Assembly: GCA_008729055.1 (NCBI GenBank)
Contig: SDUX01000008.1
Coordinates: 4,055,756 to 4,119,755, forward strand
From: Pyropia haitanensis
Lineage: Eukaryota > Rhodophyta > Bangiophyceae > Bangiales > Bangiaceae
Direction of reading: 5' to 3'
Length of the DNA stretch: 64,000 bases
Under the pieces are notes generated by a model, which made no database searches, was not told the DNA's origin, and saw nothing but the letters and a program-made list of their open reading frames with translations. Both the position numbers and the translations under genes were made by a program. Every line of letters begins with the position of its first letter. Position 1 is the stretch's first letter. This document shows, in pieces, positions 63,950 to 64,000 of this stretch.

Positions 63950-64000
63950 GGGGGGGGGGGGGGGTTGAGGCAGGGGGGGGGTGCGTGTGGGGGGGCCGGG

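Overview
This is a very GC-rich nuclear segment from a eukaryote. It carries spliced genes, a 98 kDa-type nucleoporin, two cytosolic ribosomal protein eS6 genes, a nucleus-encoded mitochondrial-type ribosomal protein bS6, a STAR-family KH RNA-binding protein, an R2R3-type MYB factor and a tRNA gene that seems to contain two insertions. Extreme GC, few and short introns, Ala/Gly/Pro-rich proteins and an apparent D-loop insertion in the tRNA would fit a red alga of the Porphyra/Pyropia kind. That placement is an inference from style, not from a marker gene.

Layout. 1-1001 (-): the 5' part of an MgtC/SapB-family membrane protein running off the left edge. 4660-6288 (+): a GNAT-like acetyltransferase. 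8020-9233 (-): class 2 dihydroorotate dehydrogenase. 10020-12254 (-): STAR/KH protein. 13510-14641 (+): eS6 copy 1. 15027-16727 (-): four-exon, probably plastid-targeted ABM-fold protein. 17300-24860: low-complexity and repeat-rich, with one hypothetical gene. 24865-25218 (+): small secreted His/Gly-rich protein. 27011-27109 (-): tRNA. 29154-31913 (+): MYB factor. 35191-36746: an element with perfect 20-bp terminal inverted repeats enclosing an FG-repeat ORF. 37647-39186 (+): FKBP-like/TPR co-chaperone. 40745-41602 (-): TatA/B-like protein. 42599-44838 (+): temptin domain fused to a cytochrome b561 core. 45290-46354 (-): eS6 copy 2. 46953-47408 (-): stand-alone allophanate-hydrolase C-terminal-type domain. 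47934-51231 (-): Nup98 with GLFG repeats, GLEBS motif and C-terminal autoproteolytic-type domain. 52535-52724 (+): an OTU-like exon. 54600-57796: two hypothetical Ala-rich proteins on opposite strands. 58458-59170 (-): secreted germin-like cupin. 60813-62119 (-): three-exon mitochondrial bS6. 62756-63949 (+): formiminotransferase-domain protein, divergent from bS6.

The genes are mostly housekeeping and do not form one pathway. Two general properties matter when reading the annotation. At least eight otherwise convincing genes change reading frame, nearly always inside C or G runs of 7-16 nt; this looks like homopolymer length error in the assembly, so their single-ORF models are broken. Introns mostly start GTACGT rather than GTAAGT. 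Stretches of more ordinary base composition (about 6.7-7.0, 20.1-21.1, 26.3-27.5, 34.4-35.3, 36.6-37.3, 51.5-51.9 and 53.9-54.6 kb) hold the palindromes and terminal repeats and look like mobile-element remnants.
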